Below, one piece after another: positions 8,973-16,904 of a stretch of DNA of 64,000 nucleotides. The notes below the pieces were generated by a model. The model was not told the DNA's origin and did no database searches. It saw only the letters and a program-made list of their open reading frames with translations. Made by a program: the position numbers and the translations under genes. This DNA is from Streptomyces sp. NBC_00083 (lineage in GTDB: Bacteria > Actinomycetota > Actinomycetes > Streptomycetales > Streptomycetaceae). The stretch covers positions 868,001-932,000 of the forward strand of contig NZ_JAPELY010000001.1 in assembly GCF_026343295.1 (NCBI RefSeq), written 5' to 3'. The stretch's first letter is position 1. Each line of letters opens with the position of its first letter.

Positions 8973-9211
8973 CTTCCCGTCCCTCGTCGTGGAGTTGAGG
9001 GTTCTCGCTGGTTGGCGGGTCAATGCTGAGGATGTTCGGTCCTTACCCGCGCAAGATCGACCCGGAGCATCAAGAGATAGCGTGGTGCACGACATGGCAC
9101 TTTGCGCGGTGTCACGCCCCGCACCCACGCGCCCCACGGGCGCCTCCTGCCGGCACGGTCGGGCCGCGGGGCGAAGTTGCTGAACCCGGCAGGCATGTGA
9201 AAGGTGATCGC

Positions 9212-10648
9212 GTGACTCCCAGGCACCCCCACGGCGAACCGGCCCGCAAGGCCGACGGCGCACTGCGGGCGCCCGCCCGGCAGTCCGCCGAGTCGGAGCG
9301 GCAGGGCCCGTCCGCCGGGCTGCTCGGGATGCAGGCAACGGCGGGCAACGCCGCGGTGGTTCAGATGCTGCGCCAGACCGGCCACGCCTTCGTGCAGGAG
9401 AAGCACCAGCACGGCGCCGGCTGCGGGCATCAGCAGGCCGAGCAGCCGCAGGTGCAGCGGTCCGCCGTCCACGACGTCCTGCGCACTCCCGGGCGGCCCC
9501 TGGACGACGCCACGCGCACCGACATGGAGAGCCGGCTCGGCGCCGACTTCTCCGATGTGCGCATCCACAACGACGGCGCCGCCAAGGCGTCCGCCGCCGA
9601 GGTCGGGGCGCACGCGTACACCTCCGGCAACCACGTCGTCGTGGGCGAGAGCGGCGGGGACAAGCACACCCTGGCCCACGAACTCACCCACGTCATCCAG
9701 CAGCGCCAGGGCCCGGTCGCCGGCACCGACAACGGCAGCGGGCTGAAGGTCTCCGACCCCTCCGACCGCTTCGAACGCGAGGCGGAGGCCAACGCCACGC
9801 GCGTCATGCGGTCGGCCGTGCGGACCACGGCCGGGGCCGACTCCGCGCACGGACAGGACTCCGCGCGGACGACGGCGGGCGAGAGCGCGCCCATGGTGCA
9901 GCGGTACGCGGAGGAGAAGGTCGGCTCGGTCACCTGGCGCATCTCGCAGACCGGCAAGTACGCGCTGCGCGGCGCGAAGGGCAGCGACCAGTACGAGCTG
10001 TACGTACGCAGCGACGTCCCCGCGCCCCGCTACTGCGAGGAGGCCACGGGGAGGCGGAAGGCGACCATCGGCGACGCCCAGTACGTTCCGTACGCGCCGC
10101 TGAAGTCCTTCCTGGAGGACTGCTCGCACTCCGCCGAGGAGGTCATGCACGCCCAGGCGCTGGAGATGGGCCAGGACGCCAGCGCGTTCAAGGGCGGCGG
10201 GATGTTCGGCGAGAGCGACAAGAAGAACATCGACCGGGCCCGCGAGTACGCCAAGAACCGGGCCGGCGGGGACCACGACGAGGCCCCGGAGGCGGGAGAG
10301 GCCTACTCCATCATCGAGACGCAGTGGTCGGGCAAGACCCCGAGCAACACCTCCCGCTGGCCCTACCACGTCGCCGGCGTCGTCGCGCAGGACGGCAGTG
10401 ACCGCATCACCGTCGAGCAGACCGCCGGCTCCACGGACGCGGACCCGACCGTGGGTGTCGCCGGCATCTTCGACATCTACCAGAACGCCTCCGACATCGG
10501 TAAGGAGCTCCCGGAGAGCTTCCACGGCCGCCACGGCAAGTCCTTCTCCAAGGGCGCCATCACCGTGACGCTCGTGCCGATCAACGTGGGCGGGCTCAAC
10601 GCGGACATGGACCGCACCTCGGGCAACGACGCGCGCGCCAACCGCTGA
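9212..10648 (+). CDS. DUF4157 protein with C-terminal papain-like domain
   Basis: A 478-aa protein without signal peptide. Residues about 75-175 form a DUF4157 domain, the metallopeptidase-like module often linked to extracellular contractile injection systems, with an intact zinc motif HELTH at 156-160. A QATAGNAAVVQML segment near residue 45 is typical of such proteins. The C-terminal half is a separate domain in which Cys304 (EDCSHSAEE), His386 (PYHVAGVVA) and Glu402 (ITVEQ) are spaced as in papain-fold (NlpC/transglutaminase-like) enzymes; this triad is my inference. GTG at 9212 follows an AAGGTGA site. No injection-system genes lie nearby, so it is an orphan effector candidate. Confidence 0.75.
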   Translation: MTPRHPHGEPARKADGALRAPARQSAESERQGPSAGLLGMQATAGNAAVVQMLRQTGHAFVQEKHQHGAGCGHQQAEQPQVQRSAVHDVLRTPGRPLDDATRTDMESRLGADFSDVRIHNDGAAKASAAEVGAHAYTSGNHVVVGESGGDKHTLAHELTHVIQQRQGPVAGTDNGSGLKVSDPSDRFEREAEANATRVMRSAVRTTAGADSAHGQDSARTTAGESAPMVQRYAEEKVGSVTWRISQTGKYALRGAKGSDQYELYVRSDVPAPRYCEEATGRRKATIGDAQYVPYAPLKSFLEDCSHSAEEVMHAQALEMGQDASAFKGGGMFGESDKKNIDRAREYAKNRAGGDHDEAPEAGEAYSIIETQWSGKTPSNTSRWPYHVAGVVAQDGSDRITVEQTAGSTDADPTVGVAGIFDIYQNASDIGKELPESFHGRHGKSFSKGAITVTLVPINVGGLNADMDRTSGNDARANR

Positions 10649-10654
10649 CGGAGG

Positions 10655-11350
10655 TCAGGGAGTGCGGGTGCTCGCTTTGCGGGCCAGCAGGTGGACCTCC
10701 TTGAACGGGCGCCGGTCCGTGGGCAGGGGCTCGCGGATCATGCGGGCCACCTCCACGAGGCCCGCCGCGCTCAGTAGCGCGGAGAGGTGGTCGGGCCACC
10801 AGCGGTAGGCCGGCGCGACCGCGTGGTCGAAGACCTGGGTGGGTTCGGCCGCGCCGTCACTCGCCGAGAAGCCGAGCAGGAGGTGGCCGCCGGGGGCGAG
10901 TACGCGCGTGAACTCCGCGATGACCGCGGGGAGTTCGGGCGGCGGGGTGTGAATGATCGACCAGCGCGACAGCACGCCCGCCAGGGATCCGTCGGCGATG
11001 ATGAGACCGGTCATCGAGCCCACCGCGAACTGAAGCTCCGGGTAGGCCTGGTGAGCCAGCGCGATCATCGCCGGGGACGCGTCGACGCCGAACACATCGT
11101 CCGTACGCATCCCCGACCCGGCCAGATACGCCGTGACGTGCCCGGGACCACACCCGAGGTCCGCGACCCGGCCGCCCCCGCCCACCCGCACCGCCTCGGC
11201 GAACACCCCCAGCATGGCCCGGTCCAGGGGGCTGTCCCGCAGCGAGTCACGGAACAGCCGGGCATAGGCATCGGCCGCACCGTCGTAGGCCTCGCGGGTG
11301 GCGGCCAGGGAGCCGGGCGGGGAATCCTCGGGAGAGGCGTCTCGGGGCAT
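10655..11350 (-). CDS. class I SAM-dependent methyltransferase
   Basis: A 231-aa Rossmann methyltransferase. Motif I VADLGCGPGHVTAYLAG and the following acidic motif VFGVDASPAMIALA bind S-adenosylmethionine, and a later PGGHLLLGF strand is typical of the UbiE/small-molecule group. The substrate is unknown. The ATG at 11350 is 7 nt after TACGGT (11358-11363), suggesting a leaderless mRNA. It converges on the DUF4157 gene with six bases between the stops. Confidence 0.8.
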   Translation of the reverse strand: MPRDASPEDSPPGSLAATREAYDGAADAYARLFRDSLRDSPLDRAMLGVFAEAVRVGGGGRVADLGCGPGHVTAYLAGSGMRTDDVFGVDASPAMIALAHQAYPELQFAVGSMTGLIIADGSLAGVLSRWSIIHTPPPELPAVIAEFTRVLAPGGHLLLGFSASDGAAEPTQVFDHAVAPAYRWWPDHLSALLSAAGLVEVARMIREPLPTDRRPFKEVHLLARKASTRTP

Positions 11351-11456
11351 GCGCCCGACCGTACAAGAGGCACCGGACCGCCGGACTGCGCCCCGACGGC
11401 GGCCCCCTCGGCGCCCCTCGGGCGCCGGGCGTACGACAGGAGCGCTACCAGCGGCG

Positions 11457-12527
11457 CTACTTCGACAGGTTCGACGTGTTCGGGTTGGGGATCGGGGCTG
11501 TTGCCAGGGACTGGGGGGAGGTCGGGTTGTTCAGGGCGGACGGGGCGGCGACCGACGCCGAGGGGTCGGCCGCGGCCGGCTCCTCCGCCAGCGGGAGGCC
11601 GCCGACGATGCGGATGCCCGCCGCGTCCAGGGCGACCTTGATCCGCCAGCGCAGCTCCCGCTCCACGCTCAGCGACTTGCCCGGCATGGTCTTCGCGGAG
11701 ACCCGGACCACCATCGAGTCCAGCAGCACCTCGTCGAGGCCGAGGATCTCCACCGGGCCCCACAGGCGCTCGTTCCACGGCTCTTCCTTCGCCATGGACT
11801 CCGTCGCCTCGTTGATCACCGTACGCAGCCGTTCCAGGTCCTCGCTCGCGCGGACCCGTACGTCCACCCCGGCCGTCGCCCAGCCTTGCGACAGGTTGCC
11901 GATGCGCTTGATCTCGCCGTTGCGCACGTACCAGATCTCGCCGTCCGCGCCGCGCAGCTTCGTCACGCGGAGCCCGACCTCGATCACCTCGCCGGAGGCG
12001 ACCCCCGCGTCGATGGAGTCGCCGACGCCGTACTGGTCCTCCAGGATCATGAACACGCCGGACAGGAAGTCGGTCACCAGGTTGCGCGCGCCGAAGCCGA
12101 TCGCCACGCCCGCCACACCGGCCGACGCCAGCAGCGGGGCCAGGTCGATGTTGAGGACACCGAGCACCATGAGCGCGGCCGTGCCCATGATCAGGAAGGA
12201 CGCCACCGAGCGCAGGACCGAGCCGATGGCCTCCGAGCGCTGACGGCGCCGCTCCGCGTTGACGAGGAGCCCGCCGAGCGCGGTGCCCTCGACCGCCTGC
12301 GCGCTGCGGTTCATCCGCTCGATCAGCTTGGTCAGGGCCCGGCGCACCAGCACTCTCAGGACCGAGGCGATGACGATGATGAGGAGGATGCGGAATCCGA
12401 CGTACAGCCAGGTCGACCAGTTCTGCTCCACCCAGCCCGCGGCCTCGGTGGCCGACTTCTGGGCGTCGTCGAGCGTCGCGGGCCTGGGCGACGGCGATCC
12501 GTCGGCCAGGACGGCGGACCAGTTCAC
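11457..12527 (-). CDS. MscS-family mechanosensitive channel
   Basis: A 356-aa small-conductance mechanosensitive channel. There are three membrane segments; the third is the Gly/Ala-rich pore helix LASAGVAGVAIGFGARNLV, followed by the cytoplasmic beta domain (GVFMILEDQYGVGDSI...). The C-terminal 45 residues are a low-complexity Ala/Pro/Ser tail. The channel releases solutes on hypo-osmotic shock. The GTG at 12527 is preceded by GGAGG at 8 nt; the open frame continues far upstream but antisense to the next gene. Confidence 0.9.
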   Translation of the reverse strand: MNWSAVLADGSPSPRPATLDDAQKSATEAAGWVEQNWSTWLYVGFRILLIIVIASVLRVLVRRALTKLIERMNRSAQAVEGTALGGLLVNAERRRQRSEAIGSVLRSVASFLIMGTAALMVLGVLNIDLAPLLASAGVAGVAIGFGARNLVTDFLSGVFMILEDQYGVGDSIDAGVASGEVIEVGLRVTKLRGADGEIWYVRNGEIKRIGNLSQGWATAGVDVRVRASEDLERLRTVINEATESMAKEEPWNERLWGPVEILGLDEVLLDSMVVRVSAKTMPGKSLSVERELRWRIKVALDAAGIRIVGGLPLAEEPAAADPSASVAAPSALNNPTSPQSLATAPIPNPNTSNLSK

Positions 12528-12779
12528 GGCAGGAACCTCCAGCGTTGCGGTGCCGGCGAAGGGCGGCGGCAGACCCACCACACTAACGGGGCAAGAGCTG
12601 TGCTCCGTTGACGTGTTCGGGGGAGAGGGCCCTTCCACCTGGGAAAGAAGGGGATGTGGTCGAAAACACTTCGGGCCCGTTACCCGGACGTGGTGGCGCT
12701 TCGACCAGGCATGAGGAGAAACTGGAGAGCAGATCGTCCCGGCGCGAGCCACGCGTCGCCGGCGTAATAGGAGGCACCC

Positions 12780-13316
12780 GTGCCGCACGTCCTGGTCCTC
12801 AACGCGTCGTACGAGCCCCTCGGCGTCGTACCGCTCCGCCGCGCGCTCGTCCTCGTCCTGGAAAACAAGGCCGTCAGCCTTGAGGAGTCCGGCGCCTTCA
12901 TGCACAGCGCGACCCGTGCCGTCGCTGCCCCCAGCGTCGTACGGCTCAAAAGGTTCGTGCGGGTCCCGTACCGGGGGCCCGTTCCGCTGACCCGGCGGGC
13001 CCTGTTCGCCCGGGACGGCGGCCGCTGCATGTACTGCGGTGGCGTCGCAACCAGCGTCGATCACGTCATCCCGCGCAGCCGCGGTGGCCAGCACGCCTGG
13101 GAGAACGTCGTCGCCGCCTGCCGGCGGTGCAACCACGTCAAGGCGGACCGCCACCTCTTGGAGCTCGGTTGGCGCCTGCGCCACCAGCCCGCCCCGCCCA
13201 GCGGCCTCGCTTGGCGGATCATCGGCACCGGCCACCGCGACCCGCGCTGGCTGCCCTACCTGCAGCCCTTCGGCGCGGACGACGCCCTGGCCCGGATCGA
13301 CGGCATCTCCGCCTGA
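12780..13316 (+). CDS. HNH endonuclease family protein
   Basis: A 178-aa protein with an HNH nuclease domain at about residues 75-125: zinc-type pair CMYCG, the DHVIPRSRGG motif and CRRCN, ending NHVKADRHL. The N-terminal half (VLVLNASYEPLGVVPLRRAL) is the conserved actinobacterial extension of this family. GTG with GGAGG at 6 nt. DNA binding or nicking is likely, but no cellular role is established and no phage or restriction genes are adjacent. The leader upstream (about 250 bp to mscS) contains a TTGACG box and a GGTCGAA/TTCGACC pair. Confidence 0.85.
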   Translation: MPHVLVLNASYEPLGVVPLRRALVLVLENKAVSLEESGAFMHSATRAVAAPSVVRLKRFVRVPYRGPVPLTRRALFARDGGRCMYCGGVATSVDHVIPRSRGGQHAWENVVAACRRCNHVKADRHLLELGWRLRHQPAPPSGLAWRIIGTGHRDPRWLPYLQPFGADDALARIDGISA

Positions 13317-13475
13317 GACGCCGGCGAGACGCCGGTCGGCCGCCGGTGGGTGGTGGGCCGGGCGGGCCGGTGGTGCGTGCCGGCCCCGGCGCCGGGAGAC
13401 GGGTGTGCTGCCGCTGCCGAGGTGCCGTCAGACGTGCCATGCCGCGCCGTGAGAGGGGGCGACGCCCACGCCCCC

Positions 13476-16400
13476 TCACCCCCGGACGGCGTACGCCTCC
13501 ACCGACCACAGCGAACACGGCCCCGCCTCGCCGGCCTGGATCCGCAGGAAACGGACACCCCGGGCATCCACCCGGATCCGCTCGCGCCCGCCCCCGGCTC
13601 CCGCCCCGCCTCCGCTCCCGCCCGCGTCTACCGTCGCCGCCGTACGCCAGCTACGACCGTCGGACGACACCCGCACCGCAGGGTGCGCGGGTCGGGCGCC
13701 CTGCCACTGGAGGACCACGAGGCCGACCCGGGCCGGCCCGGCCAGTTCGGCCTGCCACCAGGGGCCGCCGTCCTCGGGCGGCGCGGACCAGCGGGTCGCC
13801 GGGCGGCCGTCGGAGGCGGCGCGGGCCGGGGAGCCGGGGCCCGCGTCGCCCGACGAGGTCGCCATCGCGCCGGCGATCAGGTCGGGGCCGCCGGTGCGAG
13901 GGCGGGCCCGGACGGTGAGGGTGACCTCCTGGTCGCCGAAGGACAGCGGCACCCGGTAGTCGCCCGACGGGGTGCCCGGGGCCACGTCCACCTCGACCGG
14001 CACGTCCCTGCGGGTGCCGCGCGCGACCGCCACCTCGCGCGGGAGCCGCACCGTGATCCCGCGCGGCGCCCGCGCCGAGAGCGCGCCCTGTACCGCCGCG
14101 GGCCCCATCGCCGCGACCGAGGCCGTGACCCGCAGCGGGGCCCCGCCCGTCTCGGCGTCCGCCGTGGCCGGCCCGACCGCCAGATGGGCCGGCGGCTCGT
14201 CCGCGAACCAGGGCACGAGGCGCCGCACCCCGCCCGCCTCGCCCGTCACCCGCACCGCGGCGGCCCGTGCGCCGTGCGCCGCGACCTGGGTCCAGCCGGC
14301 GGGGTCCAGCGCGCCCAGCGTGCGCCACTCCCCGCCCGGGGCGCGCGCCTGGACCTCGCCGGTGGTGCCGGGCCCGGCCAGCACGGTGAGCGCCTCGACC
14401 GGGCGGGCCGGGACGAGGGCGACGGTGAAGGCGTCCGCGGACGTGGTGACGTTCACCGCCGGGTGGTCCGCGCCCGTCCAGGCGTCGGCCTCCCGTGCCG
14501 CCCGGTCCAGGAACGCGTCCAGTACGCCCGCGCCCACGGTGACCGGCGCGTCCTTGAGCGCCGAGCGCAGCGGGTCGAGGGCGAGCGAGGCCCGCCAGGC
14601 CGCCGCGCCGTCCCCGGCCGACTGGGCCTGGAGCAGATCGACGGCGAGCTCACCGGCCCGCCCGTAACGCGCCAACTGGTCGAGCCACGGCGCCAGTTCG
14701 GCCGCGAGCGCGGTGCGGGCGAGGCGCTGCGGGGTCTCGCGGAGCACCGTGAACGCGGCCCTCAGCGCCCTGGCCGCATCCTCGCGGACCGGCGCCGCTT
14801 CGGGGGCCGTACGGGCGCTCCAGAAGGCGGCCGCAGGCGGACGCAGGTACGCCGACTCCGGGCCGCCCAGGACGGAGGAGGCGTCGTTGGCGGCCACCGC
14901 CGTGAGCGCCTCGCCCACCCGCGCGTCGCCGCCCGCCAAGTCGTCGACCGCCGCCCGCCAGGACTCCCGGGGCCGGTAGCCGCCCGGGTTCCAGGCGAAG
15001 TCGGCGGCCGTGAACAGCGGGATGCGGGAGGCCACGGGCTGCCGCATCGCGTTGGCGAGCAGGGCCGCCGAGCCCGACGCGACGGCCGGATCGCGTCCGG
15101 TGACGGGGCCGAGGAAGATCCGGCGCGGCGCGTAGTCGTTGACCGGATAGTTGTCCATCGTGACGAGCGCATGGCCCAACACGGCTTTTGCGCGCGCCAG
15201 TTGGGGACCCGTGATGGTGCGCGGCACGACACCCACCCCGGTCCAGGCGACCTGGACGTCCGGGGCGAGGGCGTCCGCGAGTGCGCCGCGGTAGGCGGTG
15301 TAGCCGTCCTCGAAGTACTCCGTCGGCAGCAGCGACAGCGGCTCGGCGCCCGGGTGCGCCGCGGCGAGGTGCGCGGCGACCGCGTTGGCGACCCGGGCGT
15401 GCGCCCGCGCGGCGGCCACCGGTCCCGAGCCGAACGTCTCCGCGTCCGCCGCGCAGTGCCACTCGCTGTAGGAGACGTCCTGGAACTGCACCTGGAACGC
15501 CCGCATCCCGAGCGCCCACATCGCGTCGAACTTGGCGTTCAGCTCCGCGATGTCGGCGTCCGACGACAGGCAGAGCTCCTGGCCGGGCGCCACCGCCCAG
15601 CCCGGCGTCACATGATCGCGGGCGGCCCGGTCGGCGAGCGCCCTGAACTCCGCGCGCTGCCCGGCCGGGTACGGCTCGCGCCAGCGGGCCTGGCGGTACG
15701 GGTCGTCGCCCGCCGCGTACAGATAGCGGTTCTGTTTGGTACGGGCCATGAAGTCGAGCTGATCCAGGCGCTGTCGGAGGCTCCAGGACTCGCCGTAGAA
15801 GCCCTCCGTGACGCCGCGCACCGGCGTCGCGGGCCAGTCGCGTCCGACGACCCCGGGGACGCGGGCGCGCCCCCGCTCGTCCTTGCCGATCAGCTGCCGC
15901 AGCGTCTGGACGGCGTGGAAGAGGCCGTCCGCCCCCGTCCCGTCGAGCGCCACCGTGTCCCGGCCGGCGATCCGGCCCACCCCGATGCGGTAGCCGCCGG
16001 CGGGCAGGCCGCCGGGGCCGGGCACCCCGAGCGCGCGCAGCGCGTCGCCGGCGCCGGGCCCGCCGAGCCGGACCACGGGTCCGGTCCCGGGCAGGCGCCG
16101 CTGCGGGGCGCGCACCCCGGCCGCCCTCAGGACGTCCTCGACGGCCCGCACGGCGTACGGGTCGGCGCCGGGGGCCGCGAGCAGCACCGCGGCACCGGCG
16201 AACTCCACCGGCACCCCGGTGGACCGCAGCGACCGCGGACGGGGCCACACCTCGACGGGGGCGACGGCGTCCGGGGTGGTGGAACCCGGGGCGGCGCGGA
16301 CGGTGGCCGCCGCGCCGCACGCGCCGCACGACGCGGCGTCGACCATCCCACCGACCACGACGGACGCCAGCACGACTGCGATCGCCGCGACCACCGAAGC

Positions 16401-16505
16401 CGTCGCACCCGCCACGGCCCGGCCCCTCCGCGTCCGGTCCCTCCCCGCCCCGTTCCTGGCCCGCCCCTCCCTCCCCGCCGCGCTCAGACCTCTCCCGCGA
16501 GCCAT
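13476..16505 (-). CDS. secreted GH84-type beta-N-acetylglucosaminidase/hyaluronidase-like protein
   Basis: A 1009-aa exported protein. A long basic N-terminus with a hydrophobic signal/anchor (residues about 30-57) is followed by a GH20b-like N-domain, then a GH84 catalytic barrel beginning GVTEGFYGESWSLRQRLDQL and including the sugar-binding DNYPVNDY. A C-terminal F5/8-type carbohydrate-binding domain covers roughly 870-1009. In GH84 enzymes two adjacent Asp residues do catalysis; here the pair reads Gln342-Asp343 (FQDVS), so the residue that orients the acetamido group is changed. It may still act on GlcNAc-containing polymers or be a binding protein. ATG 16505 chosen; GTG 16511 is possible. 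Confidence 0.8.
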   Translation of the reverse strand: MARGRGLSAAGREGRARNGAGRDRTRRGRAVAGATASVVAAIAVVLASVVVGGMVDAASCGACGAAATVRAAPGSTTPDAVAPVEVWPRPRSLRSTGVPVEFAGAAVLLAAPGADPYAVRAVEDVLRAAGVRAPQRRLPGTGPVVRLGGPGAGDALRALGVPGPGGLPAGGYRIGVGRIAGRDTVALDGTGADGLFHAVQTLRQLIGKDERGRARVPGVVGRDWPATPVRGVTEGFYGESWSLRQRLDQLDFMARTKQNRYLYAAGDDPYRQARWREPYPAGQRAEFRALADRAARDHVTPGWAVAPGQELCLSSDADIAELNAKFDAMWALGMRAFQVQFQDVSYSEWHCAADAETFGSGPVAAARAHARVANAVAAHLAAAHPGAEPLSLLPTEYFEDGYTAYRGALADALAPDVQVAWTGVGVVPRTITGPQLARAKAVLGHALVTMDNYPVNDYAPRRIFLGPVTGRDPAVASGSAALLANAMRQPVASRIPLFTAADFAWNPGGYRPRESWRAAVDDLAGGDARVGEALTAVAANDASSVLGGPESAYLRPPAAAFWSARTAPEAAPVREDAARALRAAFTVLRETPQRLARTALAAELAPWLDQLARYGRAGELAVDLLQAQSAGDGAAAWRASLALDPLRSALKDAPVTVGAGVLDAFLDRAAREADAWTGADHPAVNVTTSADAFTVALVPARPVEALTVLAGPGTTGEVQARAPGGEWRTLGALDPAGWTQVAAHGARAAAVRVTGEAGGVRRLVPWFADEPPAHLAVGPATADAETGGAPLRVTASVAAMGPAAVQGALSARAPRGITVRLPREVAVARGTRRDVPVEVDVAPGTPSGDYRVPLSFGDQEVTLTVRARPRTGGPDLIAGAMATSSGDAGPGSPARAASDGRPATRWSAPPEDGGPWWQAELAGPARVGLVVLQWQGARPAHPAVRVSSDGRSWRTAATVDAGGSGGGAGAGGGRERIRVDARGVRFLRIQAGEAGPCSLWSVEAYAVRG

Positions 16506-16747
16506 CCGCACGACCCCCGACCCCCTCATCTGACTGTCCGTAAGCGATACTTGACACTGTGTGAGGAGCGAGCCCATCACCCGTCTGCCGCGCGTGTCAA
16601 CGCGAGCGGTCGGTGTGCGGGGTCCACGGGTCTGATATGTCTGATCCGATGGACTCGGTACAAGCTTGTGTGCGACGGCACGTCTGGGGCGCCGCCTGCT
16701 GGGTAGGGCACTCTCTGTCCCTGCCGCCCACCCCTCTGGAGGCCCCC

Positions 16748-16900
16748 GTGGTCGCCCCTGCTCCCGAGCCGCCGCTGACCAGTGAGCCGCCCATGGCCGA
16801 TGCCGAACCCCTGATCAGCGAGCCCCCCATGGCCGAGGTCACCCCGCTGACCAGCGAGCCCACCCCGGTGGCCGCCCTCGCCGCGGCCGCGGGATTCTGA
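16748..16900 (+). CDS. 50-aa peptide of three 12-residue repeats, upstream of malQ
   Basis: The GTG at 16748 is preceded by a perfect GGAGG with a 5-nt spacer. The 50-aa product contains three tandem 12-mers: PLTSEPPMADAE, PLISEPPMAEVT and PLTSEPTPVAAL, then an Ala-rich tail ending AAAAGF. Third positions are strongly GC-biased in this frame, which supports coding. It is acidic, proline-rich, with no signal peptide or membrane span. Its stop is 4 bp before the malQ start, and the malQ ribosome site overlaps the stop, so the two are translationally coupled. I do not recognise the family. An in-frame ATG at 16637 would give a longer form without a good ribosome site. Confidence 0.6.
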   Translation: MVAPAPEPPLTSEPPMADAEPLISEPPMAEVTPLTSEPTPVAALAAAAGF

Positions 16901-16904
16901 GGCC

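Larger units (their letters stand above)
8571..9211. other. gene-poor interval
   Basis: This 640-bp stretch holds only a possible MFS C-terminal fragment (8678-8798) and one tiny membrane-protein ORF (8880-8972). The 9000-9100 part is comparatively AT-rich and probably carries the divergent promoters for the tiny ORF and the DUF4157 gene. Nothing else convincing was seen. Confidence 0.5.

Noticed and set aside
12780..13316. HNH nuclease as part of a restriction or phage module
   Set aside because: No methyltransferase, terminase or portal gene nearby; the gene type is a widespread chromosomal actinobacterial family.
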